Assembly: GCF_026151205.1 (NCBI RefSeq)
Contig: NW_026971821.1
Location: 1-37,816, forward strand
Length of the DNA stretch: 37,816 bases
Source: Bolinopsis microptera
Taxonomy: Eukaryota > Ctenophora > Tentaculata > Lobata > Bolinopsidae
Direction of reading: 5' to 3'
Every line of letters starts with the position of its first letter. Position 1 is the stretch's first letter. The notes below the pieces were generated by a model. It had not been told where the DNA came from, searched no databases, and saw only the letters and a program-made list of their open reading frames with translations. The position numbers were made by a program, and so were the translations under genes. Positions 12,266 to 26,000 of the stretch are shown here, piece after piece.

Positions 12266-15200
12266 AGCTTTTTCCTTTAAAACATAAAACCCGGGTTATA
12301 AATTTTAATGATTATGGTCCCCCAAAATAGCCAAAATTTTGGGTTTTTTTTGTTTTTTTTAGCCCTCTTACAACGGGTCCCGTGAGTTTTCCCCTTTGGG
12401 GGGAAAAAAAAATTAAAAAAAAAACTTTAAATGAAAAAAGGGAAAAACTCTTTTTTTTAAAATTTCCCTTTTTTTTTAAATCCCCCAAGAAACAAAAAAC
12501 CCCCTTTTGTTTTCCCCAAAATTAAAGTTTTTTTGGCCCAAACCTTTTCATTTTTTAAAACTCTCAACAAGTGCTTTCCCTTTTGTTGTTAAAAGGGGAC
12601 AAGAAAAATTGGATGGACGGTTTAAATGCCGAGAAAAGGGTTTCCTCGCTGTTTTTGGAGAAGAAAAAGATGACACTTCCCCCACAAGGAAACCCCTAAT
12701 TTTCGTAATGTTTAAAATTTTCCCCCCTAATGTTTTTTTTTTAAAAGTTAAATTCCGCCATCTTTCCCCCCAAAAAATTTTTTTCCCTTCCCCAAGGGGA
12801 AAAACGCCCCTCCTCTCTTTAGGGAAAAAATTTGTTTTAAAAACCCCAAAAAGGGTTCAAATTTTAATTTTTCCCGATTTGGAACCCCTTTAAAAAGTAA
12901 TTTATCCTCCCAAAACTTTTTAAACCCCTTTGGGGGTTTTTTTTAAAGTTATTTAATGTATTAAAATGTTTTTTTTTTAAAAGTTGTTAAAAAATGTTTT
13001 TTAAATGTTGTTTCAAACCTTTTATCCCAGGCCCTAATTTACAAAGGGAAGGGCGAAAGACCCACATCCCCAAAAATAAAGGGGGAAAAATGGGTTTTTT
13101 GAACCCATAAATTTAAAAAACCCATCTGAAAACATGGCCACCCAAAAAGACCCGGGTTTCGAAAACCTAAACTCCCCCCCGGGGGGTGTCCCCTTTTTCA
13201 AAAACCCCCACCCCCCCACCTTTTTAAAATTTAAAAAAAATTTTTCCCCCAAAAACTCCCCCCCCAAAAAAAACAGGCCCCGGTCCAAAAACAATGGGAT
13301 TTTAGCCAACCCCGTCACTTATACAAAGGGGTTTTTTAATTTTTTTGGGGGTTTGGGGCGTTAAATTTTAAATTTACAAGGGGTTTTTTTAAGTACCCAC
13401 TTCTTTGTGGGGGTTAAAAAAATTTTGGTTGTTTTAAACGTGAGGGAACCCAATTTTTCCCCTTTTTCTAGTAGGGAAATTTTGGGTTTAATTTTTCCCC
13501 CTCCCCGGTTTTGTCCTTTTTACAAAAACCCAAAAGAGTACTTTTCCAAAATTTTAACCTTTTTTTTGTGGTTTTTAAATTTTTTTTCCCCCTGCGGTTT
13601 TCAGGGTCATGGAAAAGGGGGGTTATAAAATATTTTTTTTTTCATTTAGTAATTTTGGCAAAAATCTCCGATGGTGGAAAAGGGTTTTTTTTGGCAATAT
13701 TTTTTTTAATGGGCCCAAATTTTTTTTTTTTAAAAATTTTTTTTTAAAGGGGTTGGAAACCCCTCAAAATAGGTTGAATCCTTGGAAAAAAGGCGTAATG
13801 AAAAGAAAAAAATTTTTTTCTATCAATTCCCATTCGTTAAAAAAACCGTCCAATTCTAAAAATTTTTTTTTGGGTTTTTTAAACTAGGGGAAACCTATAT
13901 ATCAAAAATTATATTTTATTGAAAATTTTTTGGGGGGCAAAATTATTTCAGTTTTTCGTGCATGATTTTTAAAATTTTTTTCTTTTAACCCAAAATTTTT
14001 GTTGGTAATTTAAAAAAATATTTTTAAAAACATTTTTTTAAATTTTAAATTAAAAACCCTCGAAAGGAAAAAAAAAAAATCGTCTTTTTTTTTTTTTTCG
14101 CAAAATGCAAGAAACCCAAACCTTTGGAAACCCCTTTTTCGAAACATATACCCTTAAAAATTTTATTTTGGAAAAACCAAAACGAAATTTTAAAGTTTCT
14201 ATTCCCCCAAATAAACCCGGTTTTAAAAAATTTCCCCCCTTGATTAATTGAAAAAGAAGCCCCCTTTATTAATCTTAAAGTTTTTGTTTGGAAATTTTTT
14301 TTTTATTTTTAAAAAGGGGGGGAGTGAAAAAGAAAATTTAAAAATTAAAAAACCGAAAAAAGGGGGGGTTGAAAAGGGAAAAAAAAGGAAAACAGTTTTT
14401 TGAAAAAAATTCCCCAAAAAAGGCTTCAATAAATAAAAAAAACAAATTACCCTTTTTGAATTATTATTAATTTAAAGTGCCAAAAAAAAATTATATGCCC
14501 TTCTCGAAAAAAACCAAAATTCCCCCCCCCCCTTTTAAATTTAACCTTTCAAAGTCTGAAACTTTTAAAATCAGCAAAATTATAAAAGTAAATTTTTTTT
14601 TTGCAAAATTTTTGATTTTTAACCAACAGTTTTTGGAAAATTTCGTGCATCAATTTTTTTCATTTTAAAAACCGTTTGATAACGTAATTGTTACGTATTC
14701 AAAACCCAGAAAAAGGTTCCCGTAAAAAATTTTTTTTTTCCGAAAATCCCTATGCCCCTTTTAAACCCGAAAACTCACCCCCCTCAAGTTTTAGCAGGGA
14801 AAAACCGGGGAAAATAACCCCTAAACCCAAAAGGGGGAAAAAGAAAAAAGGGTGATATTTTTGTTTTTTACTTCTTTGTCCCCCAATAAATTTTTTTAAA
14901 GCAACACTTTTAATTTTTTTTTTGAATTTCTTTTTTTTTTAAAAAAAAATCAAGGGGCAAGGTCATTTTTATGATTAAAATAGCCCCAAAAAAAAGTCAT
15001 CAAGGCAACCCCCATTTGAATTTTAAATTTAAATTTTAAATTTTTTAAAAAACCTTTTTTACGGGAAATTTTTTTGGGGCCCCCCACCCCCCAAATTTAA
15101 AATTTCTTCCCCTAAAACCCCACCCCCAAAAAAACTCCCCCCAAACCTTAAAATTTCCTCCCCCGCCCCCCCACCTCTTCTTTCCCCACCCCCGGCCCCT

Positions 15201-17979
15201 TCAAACCCTAAAATAGGAAAAAAATTTGAAATTAAACAAACCCAGCACGTTGGGTACAGACTGTTTTTTTTTTTGGCCCCCTACCGATACCCCCTGTTTC
15301 AGCGCCAGTTTTTTTGCTCCCTCAAAACCCTTTGGTTTTGAACCCCCCTTTTGGGGGCCCCTACCTGAATTTTGGGAAAAACCCCCCTCTTGGTTTTAAA
15401 CGAAGGGGGTTGTAGATCTCACGGGTTTTTATAAAGTCAGGTCCTGCTTTTTTTTACGAGAATTCCCTTTTTATGTAGAAGTAAAAGTGAAGAACCCTTT
15501 CCCCCGATTCCCCAAAAGAAAAACAGTTAGCCGGTTAAAAACCCCCGTTGTTTTTTGTGAAAATTAAAAAGGGGTTAAAAAGGGCAATTTAATGTAATCG
15601 GATTTTTTCCCAAAAATGAAAGGGTTTAAAAAAAAATTTAAAAGAAACCAAAACCCAAAAAAAATTTTAACCAAAAATTTTGGATTTCATTTTTAAAAAA
15701 AAAAATTTATTTAAGAAAAAAAGCCCCTAAAACCCCATTTTTCAAATTTTTTTTTAAAGCCCTGGTCCCAAGAAAGAGGGGGTTGGGCCCGCAAAAAACC
15801 CCTTAAAAGCAAACAAAATTTTAGGGGGTTTTTCAAAACACTTTCCCCTTTGTCCAAACTTTTTCCTATCCCGAACCCCAAAATTGGAATTTTAAAAAGG
15901 TTTTTTGGGCCCCTGCTATCTCCATTTTTTACGTTTACGGTTTTGGCGCCCCCGGTGGGTAAACCCTTTTTAGAGTCCCAAGATCCCCCCTTCCCCCTTG
16001 GGAATCTCCCCCGGGTTTTTCCTGTTTTTTTCTTATAGTTGAGCCCTTTTGTAAAAGGGGTCCTTTTTTTTTACATTTGGGAGTCCCCTTAAAAAGCGGG
16101 GGTGTTTTTTTTTTCATTTCCCACCCCACTTGGGGAAGGGGCAAGATAGTCCCCCGAGGGAAACCAAATCATGGGAAACTTTTAATCAATTTAGTGACTG
16201 TAGCCCGCCCCAAAATCTTTTTGGGCCCCGAAAAAAATCGTAGGGTTTTTCCTAATTTTTTTGGGGCACGTTCCGGGGAGGCCGGGCCCCGGGCCCCCCA
16301 AAATGACGAATCAAATTTTCCTTTGGGGTTTTTGGTTTTTTCCCCCCAAGGGGGGTTAAATTTGTTTCTTCCCAAACCCCCTTTTCCCAAAACTCCCAAA
16401 AAAGAAAAAAGGGGTTCCCCTATTTTGATTTAAAAACCCGGCCCCCTTTTCCCTTTTTGGGGGCGGAATAAAAACCCGAAATAATATTGTTTCCCGGCTT
16501 TTTTTTTCAAATTTTTTTACTGGAAGCATCCCTTCCCCTTTTTTTAACGTCTTAAAAAAAGCTAAGTCTTTATTTGGGTCAAAACATCTGGGCCCCCCAA
16601 AAAATAAAGGAAACGCTTTTTTATTAGCCTCTGTGGCCAAAAGTAAAAATGGGTAAAATTCCCCTTAAAATTGGTTTTCCCCCACCCTTTCGGTTTTTTT
16701 TCCACTCTTGATCTTGGGAAAACCCCCAAAAAGTTTTTAAATCTTCCTTCATTTTCCCCAACCTTTAAAAATTTTCCCCCGGTAAAAACCCCAACGTCCC
16801 CCTCCTCAAATTTTTTCCCGGAAAATTTTTCCCCAAAATTTTTTTGGTATCAAATTTTTGGGTTTTTTGGCCAAAATAAAAAAAAAAATTTTTGGTTTTT
16901 TTTTCAATTATCCCCCAGGCCTCCAGCTGCTTCCCCCAGTTTAAAAAAAAGGGTCCAAAAGGGGGTGTAATTTTTAATAGTATTCACTTTTTGTAGACGA
17001 GGAAAAAATGGCTGTGGGCCCCCCAGGGTCCAGAAGGAATTTTGAATTTCCCAAAGTAAAAGATTAAAATTGTTTTCCGGGTCCCAAGAAACCCCCGAAT
17101 CTCAATTTTTTTCCCCCCGTCACAAAAAAGGTTTTCCCCTTGGGGCCCGGTTTCCCCCAAGAATATTGCGTGAACCCTTTTTGTTTTTTTTTCATTTTTT
17201 CCTGCGTACTATAAGCCCAAAAACAAATTTGGGCCCACTTTCCCCCCTTTTGGAAACCTAAAAAGTTACGTTTAACCCCGTTTTCCCCGAGTTCCACAAC
17301 CCAAACCCCGGGGAAAGGTTTTTCCCCAATCATACAAAGTTGCCCCCCCAGGGGCCTAACCCCCCCAAATAAGTATAAACCCCGGTCCCTTAAATCCCTT
17401 CTCGGGGGCCCCCCCATTCCCCGGCTTTTGGAAATTTCTTTCGGGGGGCCATCCCCTGTTTGGTTTTTAGCTGACCCCAACCTTTTTTTTTTTTGTGGAA
17501 AAAAAGGGAAAACCCCGTCCCCCTTTTTTTTTGGGGGTTTGGGGGGGGGGGTTGGGGGGGGTTCGGGGTTTACCGGGTCCCCTTTGTGGTTTAAAAAGGT
17601 TTTTTTATGTAGCTTTTTTAAAAAGGGGGGAAAACCCCGGAAATTTTTAAGGGGGGGGAAAAACCTATTGAATTTTGGGTTTTTCCCTTTTCCTTTTTTA
17701 TTTTTTTAATTTAAAAAAAACTTTTTTCCCCGGGTAACCCTCCCCTTTTCCTTTTGGTCGGAAAGGGGTAAAAGTTTGTATAACTGGGAGTTTTTTTCGA
17801 TTTTTTGTTTTTGGGGGGTTTTCCCAAAAAGTTTTTTTTCCAGGCCCCTTTCCCAAAATTGGGAAAAGGGAAAATATGGCATGAAAACAAAAAGTGAAAT
17901 TTGCGAAAAAAAAATTGCTTTTTTTGGAAGTTTGGGGGAACAAAATCACGGGAAAAACTGACCCCCCTATTTATCAAAA
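12266..17979. other. Severely homopolymer-distorted sequence, no gene
   Basis: Same texture as the preceding distorted segments. A slightly less distorted island at about 12560-12720 keeps one plus-strand frame open (12507-12893), but the peptide has no recognisable domain. Positions 15080-15200 are C-rich on the plus strand. Overlapping opposite-strand frames, for example 16077-16433 plus and 16169-16399 minus, are compositional. I see nothing else. Confidence 0.65.
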
Positions 17980-18057
17980 AAACAGGGGTTTTAACAGAAT
18001 TAAAACAGATTTAAACCCCGGAATTAAAAACCCGAATTAAAAACCGGGTTAAACAGG
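17980..18057. repeat. Small degenerate repeat, core ACAGAATTAAAAC
   Basis: About six loosely similar units of 10-14 nt follow each other, with cores such as AACAGAATTAAAAC, CCGGAATTAAAAA and CCCGAATTAAAAA, and a final CCGGGTTAAACAGG. The relationship is visible by eye but weak. It may be a remnant of a simple array that was distorted during consensus building. Confidence 0.45.
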
Positions 18058-21000
18058 TTTTTTAAAAAGGGTTTCCTAAATTAACCCAAACCCCGGGATC
18101 CCAAAAACCCCGATTTTTAAAAACCAAAGAAAAGAGGTTTTTTCACTGTAAAACCGTTTATGGAACGCTCCACCTGTTCGTTTTATCAGTAACTTTTAAA
18201 AGTTTTCCCCCCCTGCTTCCCACCCGTAAACCCCCTGTCCCTGGCCCTTTCCCGGGGAAAAACCTCCAGGGTAACGTGGCCCCCGACTCCCCCCCCGGAA
18301 AAAACAAGGTTTGGGGAAAGTTTTTTTTAGAATTTTAAATATATTTAAAAAAAACCCCCCCAAAACCCCCCCTGATGAAAATTTTATAATTATTTTTTTT
18401 TGACCAGTCCATAACTTGTTAAAAGTTACGAGGGGTTTTTTAAGCTTAAAACAAGCGTAAAAACCCCTTTCCCAAAAAATTTTTTTTTTTCCATGGGGGT
18501 AATTTCATTGAATAATTGTTTTAAAACCCTCATTTTCTTCCCCCTTTCTCCCCGAAATTTCTATAATTTACCCCCCTTTTCCCCCCTGCTTTTCCCTCGC
18601 TGGCCCCCTCGAAAAATTTTTTTTTGAGAATAATTTTTGGTTTTACCTTGGGGTGGGTTTAAATACATTTTTTCCCTTTAAAATTTTTGAAAAATTAAAA
18701 AGTTTAAAAAAATCAGTAAAAACGAAAAAAAAAACTTTAAAAATTTAAACGCAAACATGGAATTATTTAAAGGGAAATTTAACCTTTAAAAAAATCAAAA
18801 AATCCAAAAAAAATTGAATTACCCTTTAAATGGCAAGCTTTGTTTTCCCCCCATTTTCCCAAGGGTTTTTGGGTTTTTTGGAAATTGAAATACGGGAAAA
18901 CCCCGTATGGGCCCCAACCTGTTTAAAAAATTTTTTTACCCTCCGCCCCTTCTCTTCTAGAAAAACTGAAAAAAAATTTCATTACTTTTCTAGTCCGGGA
19001 GGAGAAGGGACGTTTTTTTTTTTAAAAAAAAATTTAAAGATGAGAAAATTTTTTTCCAAAATTAAAAATTTCCTTTTAGATTTGCACCCTTTTGGGGCCC
19101 CTTTCCAAAACACGTTTTAAAAGGGGCCCCTCGCCCCTTTTCTTAAGGGGTTTTTTGGGGGTTTAAAAATTTGGGAATGGGCTTAGTTCCGGGGGAAAGG
19201 TTTTGGGCCTTTGGAAAAAATAAATTAAATAAAAAACTAAAACCCCCGGTTATTAAATTTTTTTTTCCCCGGGTATTCAAAGGGTTTTCCCCAAAAAAAA
19301 TTTTATATGCCACAAGATTGGGGCCCGGCCAACTTATCCTCCCCCGGCAACCCCCGCGGCCCCCAGGGTCTGAAGAAAACAAAATTCCCCAAATTTAATT
19401 TTTCCCCCCCCCCCCCCCAGGGGTTTATTATTCCCAAAATGGGGTTTTTTAAGGGGAAAAGAAAATGACCCCTATTGCATATTTATAAAAACCAAAATGT
19501 TGATGGGCCATGCTTTTTGGGTTTTCCCAAAAACGGTAAAGGGAAGGTTTTCCCCTTTAAAAGGGTTTTTTTTTGTGGGATAAAAGAAACAAAAAAATTT
19601 AAAAATAAAAATCCCTTTAATCAAAAAATTTTTTAAAAATTTTACTTTCCCCCAAATTGCCAATTTTTCCCCAGCACCCATTCGTTCTTCCCCTTTTTTA
19701 CCCCCAGGGCCCCAAATCTTATCTTTTTTAAAACCCCGTCACTGCTCCCCTTTCCCGTTATCATAGGGGAAACAAATCTTTACTTTTGCTTTCCCCTTTT
19801 CCGCTTTTCTCTTTTGGGGGAGGGGGGGTGCACACAATTTTCAAAACCCCGCGGGGAAGGTCCGGAAAAAATTTAAAAAGGGGGCCAAGGGAAAAAAACA
19901 TTTTTTAAAAAACTATTTAAAACCGCTTTTTTTGAAAACAACAGCGAAAATCTATAAGTTTTGAACGGTTTTAAAAAAATGGGGAAAAAAGGGGGTGTAA
20001 AAAGATTTGGGCCCCGAATTTCCCCCCAAAAATGTAAGTGGGGTTACTGATAAAAAACCGGACTGCCCCCCTGCAAAACTGTAATCGGATCAAGGGTGGT
20101 TTTTTTTAAAATAGGTTTCCCCTTTATCACCAATCAAAATTTTTCTTTTGCCCCCTTTAAAAAGAAATTAAATTTTGTTGCTGTCTCCACTTATTTTTTT
20201 TATAAATTTTAAATTTGGAGCCGGGTGTTTTTCCCCCGCAATTTTTTTTTTCCTTTCCCTTTGCCCCCTGAAGTTTAAGAATGAAAAAAAGGAAGGGTTT
20301 TTTTCCGCCAATTTTTTCAAAAACCTCCCCCAAAAAAAAGGCAAATTTTAAAACCCGCCCCAAAATCAAAAAACCCCCCTTTTTTAAACCGGGGGATAAG
20401 GGCCCCCCCTAAAAAATTCTGAAAAAATGAAAAAACCTTTCCAAAAAGGGCCCTAAGGCCCCCCCCCCCCTTGAAATGGGGTGCTTTTGGGGCAGAAAAA
20501 ACATAAAGGGTTTTTGAAACCTCGGGATCAGGCCTCCCAAAAAAACATCACAAAAAAAAGGAAATGCTCGAGGTTTGGGGTTTAAAACTCCCTCAAACTC
20601 CCCCTATTTTAATAGTTTTTTACTTTCTCAAGGGAAAAGTGGGTTTGGGGTCCCCCAAAAAAATGGTTTTTCCCCCTTTTTGGGCGAACATCAAGGGCCC
20701 CCGTTTTTTTTTTTTTTAAACTAAAAGGGGGCCCTTTTAAAAACAAAAAATTTTTTTTGTTTTGGAAAGGGTTTTAAAAACGTTAATTTTTCCAAATTTT
20801 TTTTAAATTTTTTTTTTCTTCCAAAAAATTTTACTTTTTTTTCTTTTTAAAAAAAATTTTTTTTTGAAGGTCGAAAACGAAATATTTCGTTTTTAAAAAA
20901 TCATCGTTTCAAAATGTCCCGATCGCAAAAAGAGGAAAAAATAAAATGACACATCGTTTTTACTTAAAATTTTTTTGGTAAAAATTTTTAAACCCCCCCC

Positions 21001-22860
21001 TTTACCCCCACCTTTTCCGGAAAAATTTTTTTAAAAATTTGGAAAGGGTTTTTTTTAAATTTTTTACCTCCCTTTAAAGGCCCCAAAAAATTTTTTGGGT
21101 TTTTCCCAAAAATTTTTTTTTACCATTTTTGGTTACCCAAAAATTTTAAAAATTCCCAAAAAATTCCGCCCCCAAAATTTTTTGTCCCACAAAAACCTTC
21201 CCAATTTTTGTACCCTTTTTTTTGACTTTTTTTGGATCAATTTTTTTCCCCCTTTCCTTTTTTTTTGTTTTTTATTTTTAATTTTTTAACAACGGGGTTT
21301 TTAAAAACTAAAATTCCCCAAAAAGAGGGTTTCAACCCTGAATTTTTCTTCCCTGATTTTTTAACCCATTAGATTTTCCAAAATTCCCGCCCCCGAAGGG
21401 AAAAGGGAAATAAGGCAGTGGGGAAAGCATAAAAGGGGTTTTGGGTTTCACTTTTTAATTTGTCAAAGTAGGTTTTACAAGGGGAAAACGGGGATGGGCC
21501 CCTTCATTTTAATTTAATTTTTAAAACCCTGTAACTTTAATAAAAATTTTTAAAGTCAAAAATTTTGCTTTTAAAGAAAAAATTTGGTTTTTTTCCTTTT
21601 TTAAATTTTTGGCCGAAAGTTTTGTCTCAATAAATTTTTATTTCCAAAAATTTTTATCAAAAAAATGGAAAAATTTGGTCCCCAAATTTTTCCCTTTTTT
21701 TAAAGGGTTTTTTTAAAATTAAAACCCCAGGGGGAAAGGCCCCTGGAACTAATTCCCCCTTCCGTTTATTCCCCAAAAAAATATTTTTGGGGGTCTTTTC
21801 AGGTTTTTATGATTACATTAGGGTTTGGGGGATTACACCTTTTTTAAAAATTTTTTAATATTTTATAACCGGGCTAAAAAAGGGGGAGAACAAAAAAAAC
21901 AATATCAAAACCCGGGAAACAAATTTGAAAAGTTTCTAACCAGTGAAAAACCTTAGGTGGTTTAAACCCCCTTTTGAAAAAAAACTGAAACACCCCTAAA
22001 TTTTCAATTAATGGGAAAAAACCCCCTAAAAAAAGAAAACCCTTTTTAAAAAATTCCCTGGGGCGACCAATGTGCACCTCTCCCAAAGGGGTTTTTTTAT
22101 TCCTTGGGGCACCCTTTTAAAAACCTTTTTCCCCCTTTTTTTAATACGAATTTTTTCCCCCGAAAAGGTTTTTTGCCCGAAAGAAACGGCCCTTTTCGCC
22201 AACCTTTAAGGGAAATAAAAAGCCTTTTTTAATTTAATTTTTTTTTTAAACCTTGGGTCTTTTTAAAAAATTTTATTTTTTAATTTTTGGCCCCAAAAAA
22301 ATTTTTCAGTGTGAAACCCCCAACCCCCGAAAACCCCCCAAACCTTATAAATTAAATTTTTCAACCAAACTTAAAGAACAGTTTTTTTAAAAAAAGAAAA
22401 AAACCCCACTAAACTTCCTTTTTCCCCCATCGAAAAAAAGGGGCCCCGAAATTTTTAAATTTTCAGCTACAACCCCATGGTTTGGGTTTTTACCTTTTTT
22501 AAAAGGGGAAAAAAAGATTAATATGATCGGATTGAATAAATTAAGCAAAATTCCCGAAAATTTTTGGTTAAGGTTTTTTTTTATTTTTAAAATTTTAAAT
22601 ATTTTTTGATATTAAAAGTTTTATTTTATTTTCATTAATTGAAAATTTTAAATAAAATTAAATTGGCTGGCCCCCGCCCCAAAAATGGGCGGGATTTTTC
22701 AAACCCCTTTTCTAACCCCTTTCTAAAAACCCCCCTTTTAGAATTAAAAAGGGTTTGGGTCTAAAAAAAATTCCTTTCTTTCTAACCCCCTTTTTTTTTT
22801 TTTTTTAAAAAAATTTTTCCAAAAGCCACTGGGTTGAAAATTGGGGTTAAAAGTTGGGGG
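18058..22860. other. Severely homopolymer-distorted sequence, no gene
   Basis: No supported gene. Notable only for a C run at 19404-19418 and AT-only stretches around 22560-22660. Open frames (for example plus 18830-19120, minus 19143-19382) have homopolymer-derived composition and no motif. Confidence 0.65.
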
Positions 22861-22867
22861 GTTTTCC

Positions 22868-23020
22868 CCCGATGTGGCTTTGATATTTGGGTCGAAGGGG
22901 CCGATATGGCTTTGAAAAGTGGGTCGATATTTGGTCTCGATAGGGTGGGGCTCGATTTGTTGCTTTGAATTTTCCCCCGGATAAAGCTTTGGGTTTTTTG
23001 GGTCGATATGGGGTCGAAAA
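22868..23020. repeat. 32-bp-period repeat with GGGTCGATAT core
   Basis: The motif GATRTGGCTTTGA starts at 22871 and again at 22903. The motif GGGTCGA occurs at 22889 and 22921, and diverged copies follow at about 22933-22945 and 23000-23020. The two clean copies are exactly 32 bp apart, indicating a short tandem array. It is less homopolymer-distorted than its surroundings. It keeps a minus-strand frame open (22782-23042), but 32 is not a multiple of three, so a protein repeat is unlikely. Confidence 0.65.
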
Positions 23021-26000
23021 AAATGGCCCCAATTTCTTCCATATTTAAACCCCTAGTTTGGTTTTTTTAAAATTTGTTGGGGATTGTAAAAAAACCCGTA
23101 CCGTGGGGGCGAATAAAAAACCCATGAAGGCCCATTCGCCCCCTTTTTTTTGTTTTTTTTAAATCTTTTTTTTTAAAATTTGGTTTTTTTGGAACCCCCC
23201 CGGGGTCCCCGCCAATTTTTTGAAAAAAAAATCTTATTTTTTGTTATTTTATTTCTAAGTAACCCCGGGCCCGGGAAAAATTTTAAAAAGGGGTTTTGAA
23301 GGGGTTCCCCCCAATCCCCCCCCAATAAAAAAATCCCTTTTCCCCTTTTTTTTACTGGTACATCCATTTAAGAACGTTAAAAAATTCTCAAAAAGAAAAT
23401 TTTTTTTCGAAAACCCTTTTTTGAATTGAAACCCCAAAATCTAAAAATAAAATGGTAAAGTTGGGGCCAGGGGAAAACCCCAAAAAGTTTTTTGGGAAAA
23501 TCAATGTCAAACTTGGGGGGAACCCCCGGGAAAGGCCCTCCCCCAATTGAAAACCCCCAAACCCTATTTCCCCAGGGGGGGGGCGGGCCCCTTTTTTTTT
23601 CCTCTGGGAATTTAAATTTTTTTTTCACATGCCAAAAAATTTTTTTATTTTTTCCCCAGTCCCAAAATTCAAAATTAAAAAAGTTTTAAAGGGGGATAAA
23701 CAAAAGCCCTTTTCTTTAAAAACTTTTAAAAATTTTTCCCTTTAAGGGTTACCCCCCAAAAGCCTCCCGAAAAGGGTTAAAACCAAATTACTTCCTTACC
23801 CTGTAGGGGGAAATTTTAATCTTTCCAATTTTTTTTTAAAACAGGGGGTTTTGGGGGTTTGGGTGCACCTGGGTTTTGGGACTTCCAAACCCCTTTAAAT
23901 TAAAATTTCCAATTACTTTTTAATTTTGTGTTTAAAGTTTTTTTACTAAAAATAAATGAAAATTTTTTTAAATAAAAAATAAACCACGTTTTTAGCTAAA
24001 AATTTAAATTTTTCCCCCAAAACAAAATCCCGTAAAAGGTCACCCTTTCCCCGGGCCCAAAAATTCACGTCTTTTTTTTAAAAGGGTTTTAAGTCCAAAC
24101 CCCCGGGGCCGTTTAAGAATCCCGTCCCCCTTTCCTTTTTTCCACCCCCCCATTTTTTTACTTTCCCCGGTTTCCAAAACTTTCGGTTTTTTTTTTTAAT
24201 GTTTTTTTATTTAAAACGTAATGGAAAATTTTTTTTAAAAGGTTGGGGTTTTGGGGTCTGAACGCCCTCCCCTATCCCTTCCCCCCCGAAAAATTTTACC
24301 CCCTCAATTTAGTTTCCCCCGGGAACCGTGAACCCCTCCGTCCCTTGATGATTTTAATAAAATTTATTTGGTAATTTTTTCCCAAAAGTCCTTACTTATT
24401 TCTCCGTATTAAAAGGGAAAAAGTAAGCCCTTTAAATAAACATTAAACCCAAATTTCCCCAAAAGCTATTGCCTTTTTACGAAAAAAGTTTTTTAATTTT
24501 TTGGTTTTAAAGGTATAATCCCCTTTCTTCAAATTTGGGCCATCATGTTTCCCCCTTTTCCCAAGAAAAGCCAAACAATTAAAAAAAGAAAAAAAGGTTT
24601 TTTCCCCTCCCCCCTGAGTTTAAAAACCCCCCCCTTTTTTTGGCCTCCCACAATAAAATTTTTTCCCTTTAAAATTTTTCCCGGGAAATTTTTTACGGGG
24701 GGTTTTATTTTTAATTGGAGCCAACCCCCTTTTTTCAAAATTTTCAAAAAATTTTGGGGGGAAAAAGGGAAATCTTCCCAGTTTAGCTTTCGGGACCTTT
24801 TCCCCAAAGGGCCCCCCTTCCCCCCAGGTTTTTTTGAAAATTGGGGTTTGCTATACCCCCCCCTTAATTCCCCCAAATTCAGGTTTTTCCCCCCGACCTT
24901 TTGGGGGAGAAGGGGGTTTGTCTCGGTTTTTGGGGCGGGCCGGTTTTTTTACCAAAAACCCCCCGGTTCCCCAAAAAAAAACAGGGGCCCCACCGGGGCC
25001 AGATCCCGAAAAACCGAAAAGAAAGTTTCCCGACCCCATTTTTAACTTCGCCCGTTTAAAAAAACCCCCCCTTAAAACCCCGCTTTTTCGAAATTTTGTG
25101 GAAAAGCCCTTTTTTTTTTATCCGCCAATAAGGGTCAACACCCCGGGAAAAAAAAGGGTTTTCACAATTTTCCCCAAAAATTTAAAGAAACCCGGGTGAA
25201 AAAAGCAGCAAAGAACCCAAAGAAACCCTTTCCCCTGCCCGGGGGGCCCCTGAACCACCTAACCCCGAAGGAATATAAAAAAACAACTTTTTTTTTAAAA
25301 AGTTTTTCCCCAAATTTTCCCTTTGTACTGAAGCCAAATTTTCCCCCTTTGAAAACTCCCCTTTCCCCGTAAAAACTTTCCTGGTAGGGGGGGACCCCAC
25401 CCTCCAAATTCCCCCCAATCACCCCCTTTTTCCCCCCCTATTTGGAAAAATAAACCCAAAAGGGTTTTTCCCCCCGAAGGTTTTTTACTCGTCCCCGGGG
25501 TTTCCTACTAAAATTCCCCCCTTTCCCTGGAAAGGGGCCCAGCCGGGGGGGGGTTAAAGTTTTGGGGCTTTTTTAAAAAATTCCCCCTTTTTTCATTTTG
25601 AATCGTAAATCCCCCCCTCCACAAGCTTTTTTTGACCGAGGTTGGTTTTAGTATTTTTCCCGGGTTTTTTTTCCAAAAGTTCCCCCCCCCCCAAATATTC
25701 TCGGATAGTGAAAAGTCCCGCAAGGAAGTTTGTAGGAAAATTTTTTAAAAACCCCCAAGTTTTTGGGAAAAATTTTTCTCCGCCCAGCGCCCCACCTCAG
25801 TCCCCCCTCCACAAAAAAACCTGGAAAACTATGGGCCCAAAGTAATTTTTCAGCAAAGTGGGTTTGGGCCCTTTATGGTCTTCATTTGGGAATGTCCGAA
25901 CGGGTAGCCCCCAAAAAACCCCCCCCTTTCCCATTTTTTAAAAGAGCGTCCCTTCCCATGTAAAAAAACCAAGGTTTTAAAAAGTTCCAAACCAACCCCC

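Noticed and set aside
22782-23042. Minus-strand frame across the 32-bp repeat as a repeat protein
   Set aside because: A 32-bp period shifts the frame at each unit, so repeated peptide units are not encoded.
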